From NCBI RefSeq assembly GCF_004155535.1, contig NZ_RYUH01000009.1, forward strand, positions 1 through 64,000: a DNA stretch of 64,000 nt, written 5' to 3'. Source of the stretch: Bifidobacterium pseudolongum subsp. globosum (GTDB taxonomy: Bacteria > Actinomycetota > Actinomycetes > Actinomycetales > Bifidobacteriaceae). The notes under the pieces are model-generated. The model did no database searches, had not been told where the DNA came from, and worked only from the letters and a program-made list of their open reading frames with translations. Below, piece after piece: positions 28,236 to 37,054 of the stretch; position 1 is the first letter of the stretch, and each line of letters begins with the position of its first letter. The position numbers and the translations under genes were made by a program.

Positions 28236-28658
28236 CGTCACGCGGTCCGGCTGTCTGCCGCATGGACGGCCGGACCGTCCATCCAACCTCTGCGGTGCGC
28301 GGCATATGCAATGCACGCCGTATGGCATATGCCGCCAGTATTCTTCCTTTCCTTCCTTCCAATGAATCGCCGCCTGTTCTTTCCTTTCCTCTGCAGGCGC
28401 GATGCAGGCCCAGGGCCATCGGGCCACACCGTGCACCCATACGCTCCGCGCGCATCCTTCCCATCAAACACACCGCGGGGGGCACGGCGGTTCCCGGCGG
28501 CCCATGGGCTTTTTCCATACGGGCGGCACGACGGTGTGTTCGCCCTTTTGCTTGCGCAAGGCGCATGGCGCACCGCCGAACCGCCCTTATACCCTCCGGC
28601 CATGCTGCCGAACCGAATGTACTGATATGACCGACCACTACCGATATGGAGGACCGCG
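28236..28658. other. Intergenic region after xylA
   Basis: I see no gene in these 423 bases. There are two hairpins near the xylA end: 28244-28277 (cggtccgg with ccggaccg) and 28299-28335 (gcggcatatgc with its complement, followed by a pyrimidine-rich run). They probably end the xylA transcript. The rest is unstructured to the eye and leads to the GH43 ribosome binding site at 28646-28650; any promoter for that gene is not obvious. Confidence 0.55.
28299..28335 (+). terminator. xylA terminator hairpin
   Basis: Eleven-base arms (28299-28309 and 28325-28335) are followed by a T/C-rich tract. Confidence 0.5.
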
Positions 28659-30341
28659 ATGACCGCAACGACCGCGACCATGGACATCACCAATCCCGTA
28701 CTGCGGGGCATGTACCCCGACCCAAGCTGGATGTGGGACGAGCGCGAGGAGCGCGTGGCCCTGGTGAATTCCTCATTCGAACTGGTGCCGGGACTGCCGA
28801 TCCATGTCTCGGACGATATCGCGAACTGGGAGCTTGCTGTGAACGCCGTCGACGAGGCGATGGCGCAACGGCTGCTGATCCCCTTCGTGCTTGATTCTGG
28901 GGGATTGTATGCGCCGACATTGCGCATGATCCGCGGGAAGTACGTGATCGCATGCACCGTCGCCCGCATCGATCTGGACGCGGCCGCCGCAGCTGGGGTC
29001 GCCCCGGAGTCGATCGAGGCGGCCCGCGCGAGCCAGGGCAACTTCATCATCGAAGCCGATGCGCTTGGGGGGCCATGGCGCGGCCCGTACTGGATCGAGG
29101 GCGCCGAGGGGATCGATCCAGACATCTTCGAGGACCTTGACGGCTCCGTGTACTGGACGCAGACAAGGCCGGCCGTACGCCCGCGCTGGGAGGGGCAGAC
29201 CGAGGTGTGGACCCAGCGGATCGACCCGGAGACGTGGCGGCTGTGCGCGTCGCATGACGCAGACGGTGACTATGGCAAGACGGTTCTCTGGACGGGATAT
29301 GGCGTGGAGGCGGTGTGGGCCGAAGGACCGCACCTGTACCGCATCGGCGATTGGGTGTATCTGATGACCGCAGAAGGCGGCACAAGCTTCGACCACAGCG
29401 AGATGACCATGCGCACGTGGGCCCCCGACGGGCTCGGACCGGCGATCGAATCCCTGCAGGGCCAAGCGCACGCGGACGGGACCGAGCCGCGCGCGCCGCG
29501 TACCGACGAACGGTCGGTTGTGGGGCGGTATGCGCGACTGTTCCATCCGTGCAAGAAGAATCCGTTCCTGACACACAGGCATCTGGGTTTGGAGGAGCGC
29601 GTGCAGTGTGTGGGCCATGCCGATCTGCTGCATCATCCACGGCTTGGCTGGTGGGTCGCGTGCCTGGGTTCGCGCGAGACCCCCACCGCGGACCATGGGG
29701 CGCTCAGTTTCCTGGGCAGGGAGACCTTTGTGGCACCTGTCGACTGGCAGCACGATCCGGCGCAATGGTCGCTGGAATCCAATGGGCCCGCGCAAAGGCG
29801 GACCGATGACCCGGGCTGGCCGATACTCGCCGGGGGAGCGGGGCGTCTGGCGCAGACATTGCGCATCGATGCAGCGGACGGAACCCTGCTCGATATGTGC
29901 ATCGGTCCTTGCGAATCGCAGGCTGTCGTCGATGCGCGCATGCCTTTTGCCGTCGGCGAGGGCGAAGCCGCTGCCGTGCGCGCGGATGGCGTGGTATACC
30001 GGCGTATGCCTGAAGACAGATGCGTCGTGCTGTGCCCACAGCGTGGTACGGTGCGCATCCGGCAGGACGGTCGCCATACACTGAGTTTGGCGACCGATGG
30101 GGCGTCGGTGCAGTGGGCGCTCGGCGAGGGGACGGAGCGCAGGGAGGGCATGGTGCCGATCCCCGAGGGGGAGCCGGGATCGGTTATGCTCGTCTTCGAC
30201 AAAGGCATGGCACGTGTGGTCGTGGCGCAGTCCGCGGAACAGGCATGGACGGCGCCGGCCGTCGAGGTGATCGACGTGGCGCCGCTGAGCACCGAATGGT
30301 CCGGCGGCTTTGTGGGGTGCCTCGTCGGTTGTGAGGCGTAG
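28659..30341 (+). CDS. GH43 glycoside hydrolase (beta-xylosidase/arabinofuranosidase type), first
   Basis: The 560-residue protein has the five-bladed propeller pattern of GH43. The general base Asp is D21 in GMYPDPSW, the pKa-modulating Asp is in IDPDIF (153-155), and the acid Glu is E222 in WAEGPHLY. A carboxyl-terminal beta domain of about 200 residues follows. No signal peptide is present, so it should act on imported oligosaccharides in the cytoplasm. The start follows GGAGG by eight bases. The second GH43 at 35204 is only distantly similar, so the two probably cut different linkages. Converges with the LacI gene and a transporter remnant. Confidence 0.88.
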   Translation: MTATTATMDITNPVLRGMYPDPSWMWDEREERVALVNSSFELVPGLPIHVSDDIANWELAVNAVDEAMAQRLLIPFVLDSGGLYAPTLRMIRGKYVIACTVARIDLDAAAAAGVAPESIEAARASQGNFIIEADALGGPWRGPYWIEGAEGIDPDIFEDLDGSVYWTQTRPAVRPRWEGQTEVWTQRIDPETWRLCASHDADGDYGKTVLWTGYGVEAVWAEGPHLYRIGDWVYLMTAEGGTSFDHSEMTMRTWAPDGLGPAIESLQGQAHADGTEPRAPRTDERSVVGRYARLFHPCKKNPFLTHRHLGLEERVQCVGHADLLHHPRLGWWVACLGSRETPTADHGALSFLGRETFVAPVDWQHDPAQWSLESNGPAQRRTDDPGWPILAGGAGRLAQTLRIDAADGTLLDMCIGPCESQAVVDARMPFAVGEGEAAAVRADGVVYRRMPEDRCVVLCPQRGTVRIRQDGRHTLSLATDGASVQWALGEGTERREGMVPIPEGEPGSVMLVFDKGMARVVVAQSAEQAWTAPAVEVIDVAPLSTEWSGGFVGCLVGCEA

Positions 30342-30352
30342 GCGGCGGCGAC

Positions 30353-30540
30353 TTAAGTGGATGGCTGGGCCGCTGTTGCGGCGGCCTTGGCCGGCTTGCC
30401 GTGCACCAGCCGCTGCCGTTTGCGCAGCAGCATCGCGAAATTGCCGAGCACCGGTATGAGCAGTCCGCATACCATGCCGATGTCGGAGGCGTGCTGGGCC
30501 GCCATCAGCGCGCCTCCGACGCCAAGCGGGCCGTGCTGCC
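30353..30540 (-). pseudogene. Remnant of a transporter carboxyl terminus
   Basis: On the minus strand the frame ending at 30353 reads LGVGGALMAAQHASDIGMV, then a hydrophobic segment GLLIPVLGNFAMLL and a basic tail RKRQRLVHGK. That is the look of the last membrane helix and tail of a major facilitator sugar transporter. It has no start and its upstream part is replaced by the end of the LacI gene, whose stop lies inside it in another frame. I infer a deletion that removed most of the transporter gene. Confidence 0.55.
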
Positions 30541-31521
30541 GCGCACGACGAGCGTCGTCGGGAGGATCACATGGTGTTGCGTGGGGCGTCCCTCCGCCGT
30601 GTCGATGAGCATGCGCGTCGAGACCGCCGCCATGTCGTGCAATGGCTGGCGCACCGTGGTGAGCGCCGGACCCAGGAACGCGGAAGTCTGCACGTCGTCG
30701 AACCCGACCACCGAAAGGTCTTCGGGGATGCGCAGCCGGTTCTGCCGAGCGGCCTCATAGACGCCCATCGCCTGCAGGTCGCTGCCGGCGAAGATCGCGG
30801 TGGGGCGGTTCGGGTTCTCCAGCAACGCCATCGCCTGCGCATAGCCGCCTTCGGTCGTGAAATCGCCTTCCGTCACCAGTTCGGGGTCCAGTGCGATGCC
30901 CTGCTCGGCGAGCGCCGACGTGTAGCCGTCGAGCCTTGCGCGCGAACACATCATCTCTTCGGGGCCAGTGATGATGCCGATGCGCGTGTGGCCCAGCGCG
31001 AGCAAGTGACGCGTCGCGAGCACGCCGCCGGCCCAGTTGTCCGCTTGCACGGAGAAGTCGTCGTTCGACGGCTCGCCCGAAGGGTCGAAGATGACGTAGG
31101 GGATGCCATTGGCCTGTAATTTGGCTTTTTCGCTTTCAGTGAGATTGGCGAAGATGAAGATGACGCCGAATGGCCTGCGCCGCAACATCCCGGTGATCCA
31201 GTCGTCGTCGGGGTGTTGGCGTGTGCCACTTTCCGTTGTAATGACGCTGATGTCGGGGGAGCGCCTTGTCTCACGCAGCACGCCGCGCAGCACTTCGAGA
31301 GCCCAGATTGTGTCGAGGTCCTGGAAGACCACTTCGATGTACCGTTGGCCGGCGGTTTTCTGTCCGCGGCGCTGGTAGCCCGAGGCTTTGAGCGCCCGGT
31401 CGATGGCTGTGCGGGCTTCGGCCGATATGTCGGAGCGGCCATTGAGCGCCTTGGAGACAGTCGCCAATGAGTAGCCGGTGTTCTTCGCGATGTCCGCCAA
31501 TCTGACTTTGGATTCCGACAT
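30505..31521 (-). CDS. LacI-family transcriptional regulator
   Basis: The 338-residue protein has the LacI helix-turn-helix at its amino end (RLADIAKNTGYSLATVSKALNG) followed by a hinge and a periplasmic-binding-like effector domain (GIITGPEEMMCSRARLDGY). It would repress sugar genes until a sugar binds. The ATG at 31519-31521 lies behind AAAGGAG; an ATG seven codons upstream has no such site. It is divergent from the sugar-binding protein gene and probably controls that transporter. The end of the gene abuts a transporter remnant. Confidence 0.93.
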   Translation of the reverse strand: MSESKVRLADIAKNTGYSLATVSKALNGRSDISAEARTAIDRALKASGYQRRGQKTAGQRYIEVVFQDLDTIWALEVLRGVLRETRRSPDISVITTESGTRQHPDDDWITGMLRRRPFGVIFIFANLTESEKAKLQANGIPYVIFDPSGEPSNDDFSVQADNWAGGVLATRHLLALGHTRIGIITGPEEMMCSRARLDGYTSALAEQGIALDPELVTEGDFTTEGGYAQAMALLENPNRPTAIFAGSDLQAMGVYEAARQNRLRIPEDLSVVGFDDVQTSAFLGPALTTVRQPLHDMAAVSTRMLIDTAEGRPTQHHVILPTTLVVRGSTARLASEAR

Positions 31522-31573
31522 ATGGAGCTCCTTTGCCGCCAATGAATGGGTGTGATACTATCTGCCATAATAG

Positions 31574-31584
31574 CGAAAGTTTCG
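31574..31584. promoter_or_regulatory. Candidate LacI-type operator
   Basis: The palindrome cgaaagtttcg sits in the divergent region, 53 bp upstream of the LacI start. Its shape, cgaaa paired with tttcg, resembles the longer palindrome at 31711-31731. Both could bind the neighbouring LacI protein. Confidence 0.4.
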
Positions 31585-31665
31585 AACCTTTGCAAACGAA
31601 ATGAGACGTTTGCTGTGAAAACGGCGGGCGAATGTATACAGAATTACGCGAAACGCCGAAAACAC

Positions 31666-31701
31666 ACTTTGTTTGACTATTTGACAAAGTAGGTTTACGA
31701 T
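31666..31701 (+). promoter_or_regulatory. Promoter and operator of the sugar-binding protein gene
   Basis: TTGACT at 31673-31678 and TACGAT at 31696-31701 are 17 bp apart. A perfect palindrome with arms actttgt and acaaagt (31666-31690) covers the -35 box. Eighteen of its central 23 bases match the xylA site at 26781-26803, so both genes are likely under one regulator. Confidence 0.65.
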
Positions 31702-31710
31702 AGTTTCTAA

Positions 31711-31731
31711 CGAAAACAACGTAAGTTTTCG
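31711..31731. promoter_or_regulatory. Second palindrome in the transporter leader
   Basis: The arms cgaaaac and gttttcg are separated by seven bases. It lies just downstream of the predicted start of transcription, a good position for a repressor such as the divergent LacI protein. Confidence 0.45.
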
Positions 31732-31794
31732 GAACCATCATCAGCCGCATGGCACCCGGTCCAACGATGGAACGGGCGATCTAGGAGGAATAAC

Positions 31795-33078
31795 ATGAAG
31801 GTCAAGTCAGTATTCGCCGCAGTGGTCGCGGCTGCGACCATCGTTGGTGTGTCCGCGTGCGGAGGTGGCTCCGGCACCAACGCAGACGGCAAGACCGAAG
31901 TCGTGGTGTGGATGAACTCCACCACGGGCGACGGCAAGAAGTTCTGGGAGGACGCCGCCAAGGCGTTCGAGGACAAGAACCCGAACGTGGACATCAAGGT
32001 CGAGGCCATCCAGAACGAAGACATGGACGGCAAGCTCCAGACAGCGCTGCAGGATCCGTCGTCCGCGCCGGACGTGTTCCTGGCGCGAGGTGGCCAGAAG
32101 TTGCGCGATGTGGTGGAGGCCGGCCAGGTCATGGATCTGACCGACAAGATCTCCGATCAGGTTAAGACGCAGATGAAGACAGCGCTCGACACCACCACGA
32201 TCGACGGCAAGGTCTATGGCGTGCCCCAAGCGGTGCTGCCTGGCGGCATCTGGTATTCGAAGGATCTGTTCAAGAAGGCCGGCATCGCCGAGACCCCCAA
32301 GACATGGGACGAATTCGCCACCGCCGTCAAGAAGCTCAAGGATGCCGGCATCACGCCGATCGCTCTGGGCGGCAAGGACGCTTGGCCGGCGGCGCACTGG
32401 TACTACTGGTTCGCGTTGCGCGAATGCTCGCAGGCGGCGTTTGACGAGGCCTCGAGCGACATGAAGTTCACGAACGAATGCTGGGTCAAGGCCGGTGACG
32501 ACGTCAAGAGCCTGCTCGACCTCGATGGCTTCAACGAGGGCTTCCTGACCACATCCGCGCAGCAGGGCGCAAGCTCGTCGGCGGGCCTGCTCGCCAACCA
32601 CATGGCCGCGATGGAGCTTATGGGCGGCTGGGAGCCTGGCGTTGTGCGTGACCTGACCCCTGACAAGAAGGACATGGCCGACCTTGGCTACTTCACATTC
32701 CCTGAGATGGAGGGTGGCGAAGGCGACCCGACGGCCATGCTCGCCGGTGCCGATGGCATGTCGGTCGGCGCATGGGCCCCGCAGGAGGCCGTGGACTTCC
32801 TCAACTTCATTTCCGAAAAGGAATGGCAGGAAAAGTACGCTGAGGCGTTCGTCACGATTCCCGCGGCGAAGAACGCGCAGTCCGTCGTCACGAACGAAGC
32901 CCTCAAGCAGGTGCTCAAGGTCTATGATGAGGCCTCCTCGGTCTCGCTGTGGCTCGACACGGTCTTCGGGCAGAACGTCGGCAACGCGCTCAACGAAGGC
33001 GTGGTCAACATGATGGCCGGCAAGGGCAATGCCGAAGACATCGTCAAGGGCATCGAGGCGGCCGCCAGCAAGGGCTGA
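31795..33078 (+). CDS. ABC sugar-binding lipoprotein (xylo-oligosaccharide type)
   Basis: The 427-residue solute-binding protein has a lipoprotein signal ending in VGVSAC with Cys 22 as the lipid-anchored residue. The mature part is of the family 1 (CUT1) sugar-binding type (VVVWMNSTTGDGKKFWEDA, DVFLARGGQKL). Its place next to two permeases, GH43 enzymes, xylA and xylB suggests arabino-xylo-oligosaccharides as ligand, as shown for a similar B. animalis subsp. lactis system. The start follows AGGAGG. A hairpin between it and the permeases would give more binding protein than permease. Confidence 0.93.
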   Translation: MKVKSVFAAVVAAATIVGVSACGGGSGTNADGKTEVVVWMNSTTGDGKKFWEDAAKAFEDKNPNVDIKVEAIQNEDMDGKLQTALQDPSSAPDVFLARGGQKLRDVVEAGQVMDLTDKISDQVKTQMKTALDTTTIDGKVYGVPQAVLPGGIWYSKDLFKKAGIAETPKTWDEFATAVKKLKDAGITPIALGGKDAWPAAHWYYWFALRECSQAAFDEASSDMKFTNECWVKAGDDVKSLLDLDGFNEGFLTTSAQQGASSSAGLLANHMAAMELMGGWEPGVVRDLTPDKKDMADLGYFTFPEMEGGEGDPTAMLAGADGMSVGAWAPQEAVDFLNFISEKEWQEKYAEAFVTIPAAKNAQSVVTNEALKQVLKVYDEASSVSLWLDTVFGQNVGNALNEGVVNMMAGKGNAEDIVKGIEAAASKG

Positions 33079-33089
33079 CGACGCTTCCC

Positions 33090-33116
33090 GGGGCCGGGCC
33101 TGAAAGGCCCGGCCCC
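33090..33116 (+). terminator. Leaky terminator within the transporter operon
   Basis: ggggccgggcc (33090-33100) pairs perfectly with ggcccggcccc (33106-33116), followed by tgttt. Lying between binding-protein and permease genes, it probably reduces but does not abolish readthrough. Confidence 0.75.
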
Positions 33117-33154
33117 TGTTTCACCAACGCAGTCATCATCTAGAGGAGTAAGCC

Positions 33155-34219
33155 ATGTCAGTCGCAACCAGCATGCGGGCCAAGCGCGCCGGCCGCTCGC
33201 ACAGCGACAAATTCCGCCAGCGCTTTGAAATGGGCGTCCTGTCCGTGCCCGCGCTCATCATGTTCGTCGGATTCGTGATCCTGCCCGTGTTCATGGCGGC
33301 CTATTACGGGTTCTACAAGTGGAAAGGCTTCGGCAAGCCCAATGTCAACGGCCAGTTCGTGGGGCTCGACAACTACCGCATCATTCTCACCGACCCCAAC
33401 TTCCAGCAGGCGCTTGGCCACACGCTGTTCATCGCGGTCATGTCGCTCATCATCCAGGGGCCGCTCGCTATCCTGTTCGCCCTGCTGCTCAACCAGAAAT
33501 TCAAAGGGCGCGGCCTCATCCGCACGCTCATCTTCGTGCCGTACGTGGTCTCCGAAGTCATCATCGGCACCGGTTGGAGCCTCATGCTGCAGCCGAACGG
33601 CGCGGTCAACGCGGTCATGAAGAACCTCGGGTTGAAAGGCGTGGACTGGATCGCCAACCCCAAGATCGCCATCTGGACCCTCATGTTCATCATCTCGTGG
33701 AAGTACATCGGTTTCGCCGTCATCCTCATGATCGCCGGCATGCAGGCCATCCCCGAAGAGCTCTATGAGGCGGCGCGCGTGGATGGTGCCGGCTTCTGGC
33801 GCCAGCAGTGGAGCATCACGCTGCCGCTTCTGGCCCCCACGATCCGCATGTGGGCCTTCATGTCGATCATCGGCTCGCTGCAGCTGTTCGACCTCGTCTA
33901 CATCATCTGGGGCCAGTACGTCTCGTCCACGGCCGGCACCTCCACCATGGCCACCTACATGGTCAGGGAAGGCCGCCTGGCCAACAACTACGGTTATGGC
34001 TCCGCTGTCGCCGTCGTCATCTTCATCATCTCGCTCGTCATCGCCCTGCTGTACCAGCGCTTCGTACTCAACCGCGACCTCGCCGGTGCGGTGGAGAAGC
34101 GCGAACGCAAGCAGCTCGAACGCCGCATGAAGAAGCGCGAGCGCGAGCAGATGGGTCACGACGAGATCGAAAACGCAATCGCCCCGAAGAACGCTTCCAT
34201 GGAGGTGGCACTATCATGA
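33155..34219 (+). CDS. ABC sugar transporter permease 1
   Basis: The 354-residue CUT1 permease has about six membrane segments and the EAA loop (ELYEAARVDGAGFWRQQWSI) that docks the ATPase. The carboxyl tail of about 50 residues is charged and cytoplasmic. AGGAG precedes the ATG. Its stop overlaps the start of the second permease by four bases. Confidence 0.94.
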   Translation: MSVATSMRAKRAGRSHSDKFRQRFEMGVLSVPALIMFVGFVILPVFMAAYYGFYKWKGFGKPNVNGQFVGLDNYRIILTDPNFQQALGHTLFIAVMSLIIQGPLAILFALLLNQKFKGRGLIRTLIFVPYVVSEVIIGTGWSLMLQPNGAVNAVMKNLGLKGVDWIANPKIAIWTLMFIISWKYIGFAVILMIAGMQAIPEELYEAARVDGAGFWRQQWSITLPLLAPTIRMWAFMSIIGSLQLFDLVYIIWGQYVSSTAGTSTMATYMVREGRLANNYGYGSAVAVVIFIISLVIALLYQRFVLNRDLAGAVEKRERKQLERRMKKREREQMGHDEIENAIAPKNASMEVALS

Positions 34220-35124
34220 CGTACACAGGTGAACGCATCGAACGCACCCTGCTGTTCGGCAAGCGCAAGCGCAAGAACGATCCATACGCATATCACAAGT
34301 CGGCGAAGACGCCGTGGGGCAATCCGATTGTCTACATCCTCTCGCTGCTCCTTGTGCTGATCTGCGTCGTGCCGGTCCTGTACATCATCCTCGGTGGCTT
34401 CCGCACGAACTCGCAGATCACGCGCGACCCTGCCGGCATGCCGAATCCTTGGAACTTCGGCAACTACGCGACCGTCGTCAGCTCGAGCACCTTCTGGGTC
34501 GAGCTCGTCAACTCGCTGATTGTCTCCGTGGGCACCATGGTCGGCGTCGTCGTGCTCGCGCTCATGGTGAGCTTCGTGATCGCGCGCTACCGCTTCCGCT
34601 TCAGCCGCATGCTCTACACGCTGTTCTCTGCGGGCATGATGTTCCCGATCACCGTAGCGATTACGCCGTTGTACCTGCTGCTGCGCAACCTGCACCTGAT
34701 CAACAGCCAGCTCGGCATCATCCTGCCGCAGATCGCGTTCGGCCTGCCGCAGGCGATCATCATCCTCGTGCCGTTCCTGCAGTCGATCCCGATGGAGCTC
34801 GAAGAGGCGGCGCAGCTCGACGGCTGTTCGAGGCTCGGCTTCTTCGCCCGTATGGTGCTGCCGTTGAGCGGCCCCGGCGTGGCCACCATCGCGATCCTTT
34901 CGTTCGTGGCCAGCTGGAACGCCTACATGCTCCCGCTGTTCCTGCTCAACGACTCCACGAAGTACACGCTGCCGCTGGGCGTGCAGATGTTCAGCTCGCA
35001 GCATTCGGTCGACACCGCGCAGGTGCTTGCCTTCACATCGCTTTCGATGATCCCGGCGCTCATCTGCTTCACGATCTTCCAGAAGAAGATCGTCGGTGGC
35101 CTCGCCGGCGCGGTCAAGGGCTGA
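34216..35124 (+). CDS. ABC sugar transporter permease 2
   Basis: The 302-residue partner permease has six membrane segments and the EAA loop (LEEAAQLDGCSRLGFFARMV). The ATGA overlap and GGAGG site fix the start at 34216 although the frame is open upstream. No ATP-binding subunit is encoded in this locus, so a shared MsmK-type ATPase elsewhere must energise the pair, as is usual in bifidobacteria. Confidence 0.94.
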   Translation: MTYTGERIERTLLFGKRKRKNDPYAYHKSAKTPWGNPIVYILSLLLVLICVVPVLYIILGGFRTNSQITRDPAGMPNPWNFGNYATVVSSSTFWVELVNSLIVSVGTMVGVVVLALMVSFVIARYRFRFSRMLYTLFSAGMMFPITVAITPLYLLLRNLHLINSQLGIILPQIAFGLPQAIIILVPFLQSIPMELEEAAQLDGCSRLGFFARMVLPLSGPGVATIAILSFVASWNAYMLPLFLLNDSTKYTLPLGVQMFSSQHSVDTAQVLAFTSLSMIPALICFTIFQKKIVGGLAGAVKG

Positions 35125-35154
35125 GTTAAGACACCGCGCGCACAACACGAAGCA

Positions 35155-35183
35155 CGGCGGCCCGATCAACCATTGGGCCGCCG
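35155..35183 (+). terminator. Hairpin between permease 2 and the second GH43
   Basis: cggcggccc pairs with gggccgccg, followed by tttccctt. It lies 30 bp after the permease stop and overlaps the approach to the GH43 ribosome binding site, so some readthrough is expected. Confidence 0.65.
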
Positions 35184-35203
35184 TTTCCCTTAAGGAGATC
35201 GTT

Positions 35204-36835
35204 ATGAAGATCGAAAACCCGGTACTGCCCGGATTCAACGCCGATCCGTCGATGATCAGGGTCGGAGACACCTACTACATTGCGAATTCCACATTCGAAT
35301 GGTGGCCTGGCGTACGTCTGCATGAGTCGAAGGACATGGTGCACTGGCGTCTGTTGCCAAGCCCGCTGAACCGTCGTTCGCAGATCGATATGCGCGGCAA
35401 CCCGTCCTCCGGCGGCGTGTGGGCTCCCGACCTGTCCTATGCGGACGGCAAGTTCTGGCTTGTCTATGCGGATGTCAAGGTGGTCAACGGCGCGTTCAAG
35501 GACTGCACGAACTACCTCGTGACCGCCGAAGACATCCACGGGCCGTGGAGCGAACCCGTGCGGCTCAATGGCGTGGGGTTCGACGCGAGCCTGTTCCACG
35601 ACGACGACGGGCGCAAATACCTTGTGCAGCAGACATGGGACTTCCGCGAATACCACAACCCGTTCAACGGCATCACGCTCACCGAATTCGATGTGCCCAC
35701 GATGCGCCTCAAGCCCGAAACGGCGTGCACCATCTGGGGCGGCACCGACGTGAAGCTCGTCGAGGGCCCGCATCTGTACAAGATCGATGGCCTGTACTAC
35801 CTGTTCTGCGCGGAAGGCGGCACCGTCTGGACCCACCAGGAGGTCGTGGCCCGCTCGGCCACACTCGAGGCCCATTCGTTCGAAGGCAGCCCGCTCAACC
35901 CGTTCCTCACGAATTTCGACACCCCACGCAACTATCTGCAGAAGCAGGGGCATGGCGCGCTCGTGAGCACGCCCGGCGGCGAATGGTATTACGCGTCGCT
36001 GTGCGCACGGCCCTGGCACCATGAGAACGAGTCGTTCACCGACCCGCGCGGCTGGTGCACGCTGGGGCGCGAGACCTCGATCCAAAAGGTGGAGTGGAAC
36101 GCAGACGGCTGGCCCTACATCGTCGGCGGCCATGGCGGCGAACGGTTCGTCGACGCCCCCGCCGACGCGGTGGAGGACACCGGTGCCCCCACGTCGCGGG
36201 ACCAGCACGACGATTTCACCGCGCCCACGCTCGGCGGCGACTGGAACACGCTGCGTGTGCCATTCGATGAGCGCATGGGGTCGGTCGGCGGCGGCGCGCT
36301 CACCTTGCGCGGCCAAGGGTCGTTGTGCAACCTGTTCGACCTTTCGCTTGTGGCACGCCGTTGGCAGGCCTTCGCGTTCGACGCCTCGGTGGGGGCGCGC
36401 TTCGACCCGCGCAACTACAACCAGATGGCCGGCCTGACGAACTACTACAACGACCTGTGCTGGTCGTGGGCCTTCGTGACGTGGGATGAGCGGCGCGCAT
36501 GCCGGGTGATCGAAGTGGCGCAGAACGACTTCAACGCCTACACCTCGTTCCTGCGTGACAACGCCGTGCCGGTGCCGGACGACGTGCAGACGGTGTGGCT
36601 GCGCACGCGCTTGCGCACGCAGACCTACACCTATGACTACTCGTTCGACGGCGAGCATTGGCGGAACCTCGGTGTGGAGCTTGACGCCAAGATCCTTTCG
36701 GACGACTACGTGAACCAGCGCTACGGCGGCTTCTTCACCGGCGCGTTCGTGGGGCTTGCGGCGGTTGACCTTTCCGGATACAGCGCCGAAGCCGATTTCG
36801 TCGACTTCGAGTACCGCGAACTGCCGGCCGCATAG
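35204..36835 (+). CDS. GH43 beta-xylosidase, second
   Basis: The 543-residue protein matches GH43 beta-xylosidases of the XynB type (subfamily 11). The base Asp is D14 in FNADPSMIR, another Asp lies in GFDASLF near residue 127, and the acid Glu is in VEGPHLYK near 187. A beta-sandwich domain with Tyr- and Trp-rich substrate-site segments (NYNQMAGLTNYYND, YDYSFDGEHW) follows. It has no signal peptide and should release xylose from imported xylo-oligosaccharides. The ATG at 35204 follows AAGGAG. Confidence 0.94.
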   Translation: MKIENPVLPGFNADPSMIRVGDTYYIANSTFEWWPGVRLHESKDMVHWRLLPSPLNRRSQIDMRGNPSSGGVWAPDLSYADGKFWLVYADVKVVNGAFKDCTNYLVTAEDIHGPWSEPVRLNGVGFDASLFHDDDGRKYLVQQTWDFREYHNPFNGITLTEFDVPTMRLKPETACTIWGGTDVKLVEGPHLYKIDGLYYLFCAEGGTVWTHQEVVARSATLEAHSFEGSPLNPFLTNFDTPRNYLQKQGHGALVSTPGGEWYYASLCARPWHHENESFTDPRGWCTLGRETSIQKVEWNADGWPYIVGGHGGERFVDAPADAVEDTGAPTSRDQHDDFTAPTLGGDWNTLRVPFDERMGSVGGGALTLRGQGSLCNLFDLSLVARRWQAFAFDASVGARFDPRNYNQMAGLTNYYNDLCWSWAFVTWDERRACRVIEVAQNDFNAYTSFLRDNAVPVPDDVQTVWLRTRLRTQTYTYDYSFDGEHWRNLGVELDAKILSDDYVNQRYGGFFTGAFVGLAAVDLSGYSAEADFVDFEYRELPAA

Positions 36836-36860
36836 GGCTGCCGGGCGTGAGGACCCATAC

Positions 36861-36901
36861 GGGGCGCCACCTGTTTGCATGCAGGTGGCGCCCCTGTTTT
36901 T
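36861..36901 (+). terminator. GH43 terminator
   Basis: ggggcgccacctg pairs perfectly with caggtggcgcccc (36882-36894), followed by tgtttttt. Confidence 0.88.
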
Positions 36902-36954
36902 TGTATTTCGGCTGAGGAGGAGCGTTTTCCTTGCGGGCAGCGGGTATCGCCCGC

Positions 36955-36984
36955 GGTATCAGGCCCCTCGCGGCCCCTGATACC
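36955..36984. terminator. Additional hairpin in the convergent gap
   Basis: ggtatcagg pairs with cctgatacc. It lies between the GH43 and xylB terminators and may be a back-up terminator. Confidence 0.45.
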
Positions 36985-37000
36985 TGCCCGTTCCAAAGAA

Positions 37001-37040
37001 AATGCTCCCTCCCAGCCGAATTCTGCTGGGAGGGAGCATT
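37001..37040 (-). terminator. xylB terminator
   Basis: A perfect 15-bp stem (aatgctccctcccag with its complement) is followed on the minus strand by a ttttctttg tract, 15 bp beyond the xylB stop. Confidence 0.88.
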
Positions 37041-37054
37041 ATGGCGCTTGTAGG

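Noticed and set aside
28311..28662. Small frames in the gap after xylA
   Set aside because: They lack ribosome sites, have biased His/Arg/Pro content and overlap one another.
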